This document shows positions 14,215 to 15,947 of a stretch of DNA of 15,947 nt, in pieces. Where the stretch lies: the NCBI GenBank assembly GCA_002393705.1, contig DGTH01000108.1, positions 1 through 15,947 on the forward strand, given 5' to 3'. Position 1 is the first letter of the stretch, and each line of letters begins with the position of its first letter. The notes under the pieces are model-generated. The model saw only the letters and a program-made list of their open reading frames with translations. It made no database searches and was not told the DNA's origin. The stretch is from Prevotella sp. UBA4341 (GTDB lineage: Bacteria; Bacteroidota; Bacteroidia; Bacteroidales; Bacteroidaceae). A program made the translations under genes and the position numbers.

Positions 14215-15947
14215 CTATCGTTTTGCCACCGTCGGCTTGCTCTTCGTAGCTACGATGAAGTAGCAGATGAGCAACAGGTAAGCAGCCAGCGCCAGCCACT
14301 CTGACAGCGGGTTCTGCCACCAGGTCTCGAAGTCGAACTTCACGTCGGCAAAGCGCAGAATGGCGCTTACCACACCCATCAGCGCGCCACCGGCTATGAA
14401 GCCTGAGGCAATGAGGTTGCCCTTTTCGCCGCGCTCCTTATTGACGGCAGCATCCTTCGAGCGGGTGGTCACAAACCAGTTGATGAGTCCGCCAACCACG
14501 AGCGGCGTGTTCAGCTCTAAGGGAATAAACATACCCAAGGCGAAGGGAAGGGCCGGCACCTTGCAGAGCGTCAGCACCACGGCCAGCACAGCACCAATGG
14601 CATAAAGCAGCCAGGGAGCGCCCACGCCGTTCATGAGCGGGTCGATGACAGCCGCCATGGCGTTAGCCTGCGGAGCGGCCAGCTTGCCCGAAGCAAAGCC
14701 GTAAGCCTGGTTGAGCACCATCATGACACCCACCACCGTAGCGGCAGATACCAGCGTGCCCAGGAACTTCCACGTTTCCTGCTTCTTAGGCGTCGTGCCT
14801 AGCCAGTAACCAATCTTCAGGTCGGTAATAAACGAACCGGCCACCGAGAGTGCCGTACACACCACGCCACCCATGATGAGGGCCGCTATCATACCACTGA
14901 CGCCGCTCAGGCCTACGGCCACCATGACCACCGAGGCCAGGATGAGCGTCATGAGCGTCATGCCGCTGACGGGGTTAGAACCTACTATGGCAATGGCATT
15001 AGCTGCCACCGTGGTGAAAAGAAAGGCAATGACAATGGTCAGCACAATGGCCACAAGGGCAAAGACCATGTTGCCCTCCATCACGCCGAACCAGAAGAAC
15101 AGGAAGGTGCAGATAATGGCCGTAATAGCTGCAATGGCAATGAAACGGAACGAGAGGTCCTGCTCCGTGCGCTTCTGCGCGGCTGACGTGTCGGCAGCGC
15201 CGCCCTTCATCTCCTTCGTAGCCAAGCCCACGGCACTCTTAATGATGCCCCACGACTTGATGATGCCAATGACGCCCGACATGGCAATGGCACCAATGCC
15301 GATGCTCTTGCCGTAAGCCTTGAAGATTTGCTCTGGCGACATGTCGCCCACGGCTGTCGTAATGGCGGGGTCCCACGTGTTGAGCACCGTGTCACCGAAA
15401 ATCAGTGCCATGCCCGGCACGAGGAGCCACCAAACGGCCAACGAGCCAATGCAGATAATCAGCGTATAGCGCAGGCCTATAATGTAGCCCAAGCCCAGTA
15501 CGGCGGCTCCCGTGTTCAGCGAGAACACCAGCTTGGCCTTGTCGGCCAGCCAGTGGCCACCGGCCACCATGCGCGACGTAAACACCTCGTTCCACAGGCC
15601 GAAGGTAGAGACCACAAAGTCATAAAGACCGCCCACCAGTCCCGCAATAAGCAGCGGCTTGGCCTGCGAACCACCCTTCTCGCCCGACATGAGCACCTGG
15701 GTGGTTGCCGTTGCCTCGGGGAAGGGGTACTTGCCGTGCATATCCTTGACGAAGTACTTACGGAAGGGAATAAGAAACAGGATGCCTAAAATGCCACCCA
15801 GAAGCGAGGCAAGGAACATCTTGTAAAAGGCTACGTCGTCGAACCCGTACTTGGCCTGCAGAATATAGATGGCAGGCAGCGTAAAGATGGCACCGGCCAC
15901 CACGGCACCCGAACAGGCACCAATGCTCTGAATGATGACGTTCTCGC
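14215..15947 (-). CDS. OPT-family oligopeptide transporter, partial (5' end beyond window)
   Basis: On the - strand the frame is open from the right edge and ends at TAG (14215-14217), giving about 577 residues. The visible start 'ENVIIQSIGACSGAVVAGAI' is internal: the first residues and about one membrane segment are outside. It has a dozen or more hydrophobic segments, and motifs such as GKYPFPEATATTQVL, NPVSGMTLMTLILA and GLINWFVTTRSKD, as in the bacterial branch of the OPT (oligopeptide/YSL) family, usually 600-680 residues. These are inner-membrane proton-coupled importers of short peptides or metal chelates; the substrate here cannot be read from sequence. A GTG at 15903 is in frame but internal. 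Confidence 0.85.
   Translation of the reverse strand, partial: ENVIIQSIGACSGAVVAGAIFTLPAIYILQAKYGFDDVAFYKMFLASLLGGILGILFLIPFRKYFVKDMHGKYPFPEATATTQVLMSGEKGGSQAKPLLIAGLVGGLYDFVVSTFGLWNEVFTSRMVAGGHWLADKAKLVFSLNTGAAVLGLGYIIGLRYTLIICIGSLAVWWLLVPGMALIFGDTVLNTWDPAITTAVGDMSPEQIFKAYGKSIGIGAIAMSGVIGIIKSWGIIKSAVGLATKEMKGGAADTSAAQKRTEQDLSFRFIAIAAITAIICTFLFFWFGVMEGNMVFALVAIVLTIVIAFLFTTVAANAIAIVGSNPVSGMTLMTLILASVVMVAVGLSGVSGMIAALIMGGVVCTALSVAGSFITDLKIGYWLGTTPKKQETWKFLGTLVSAATVVGVMMVLNQAYGFASGKLAAPQANAMAAVIDPLMNGVGAPWLLYAIGAVLAVVLTLCKVPALPFALGMFIPLELNTPLVVGGLINWFVTTRSKDAAVNKERGEKGNLIASGFIAGGALMGVVSAILRFADVKFDFETWWQNPLSEWLALAAYLLLICYFIVATKSKPTVAKR

Noticed and set aside
1..15947. CRISPR array, tRNA or rRNA gene.
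   Set aside because: No regularly spaced repeats and no tRNA cloverleaf or rRNA-like sequence was seen by eye; a tRNAscan or Infernal run would settle it.

Overview
The window looks like a chromosomal segment of a Bacteroidetes bacterium, most likely Prevotella or a close relative. Four promoters fit the Bacteroidetes pattern (a -7 box TAnnTTTG, some with a TTTG -33 box), Shine-Dalgarno sequences are weak or absent, and the fragment at the left edge has a C-terminal tail of a kind common on Prevotella secreted proteins. The gene set (OPT transporter, CapA protein, GNAT-like protein, upf1/IGHMBP2-like helicase, subtype-B tannase) also fits.

Left edge (1-738): an AT-richer stretch of gene debris. 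It holds a C-terminal fragment of a secreted protein, the first 30 codons of an IS4-type transposase, a pair of direct repeats, a good promoter, and the first ~45 codons of a YtcJ-like amidohydrolase that then breaks off.

Export locus (739-7761, + strand): five tightly packed genes. They encode a membrane-anchored HlyD-like adaptor, two ABC transporter permease/ATPases, a TolC-like outer-membrane channel and a lipoprotein adaptor. The first three resemble the exporter genes of NHLM/NHLP (nitrile hydratase leader microcin/peptide) bacteriocin systems. Together the set would form a continuous route from cytoplasm to outside. Three points are odd. The first ABC protein lacks the N-terminal C39 leader peptidase typical of the family. 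The anchored adaptor lacks its coiled-coil hairpin, while the lipoprotein adaptor has one. No precursor peptide or maturation enzyme is visible.

Right scar (7762-8588): on the - strand the start of a TPR protein is fused to the end of a PAP2 phosphatase, as expected from a deletion. A structured, gene-free 390-base stretch with several hairpins follows. The exporter is therefore flanked on both sides by broken genes, which suggests a mobile or recently rearranged island.

Right half (8589-15947): GC-richer, ordinary chromosome. A secreted subtype-B tannase overlaps an SF1 helicase by 4 bases. A GNAT-like protein with its own promoter is followed closely by a CapA-family protein. Converging on these is an OPT-family oligopeptide transporter that runs off the right end of the window.
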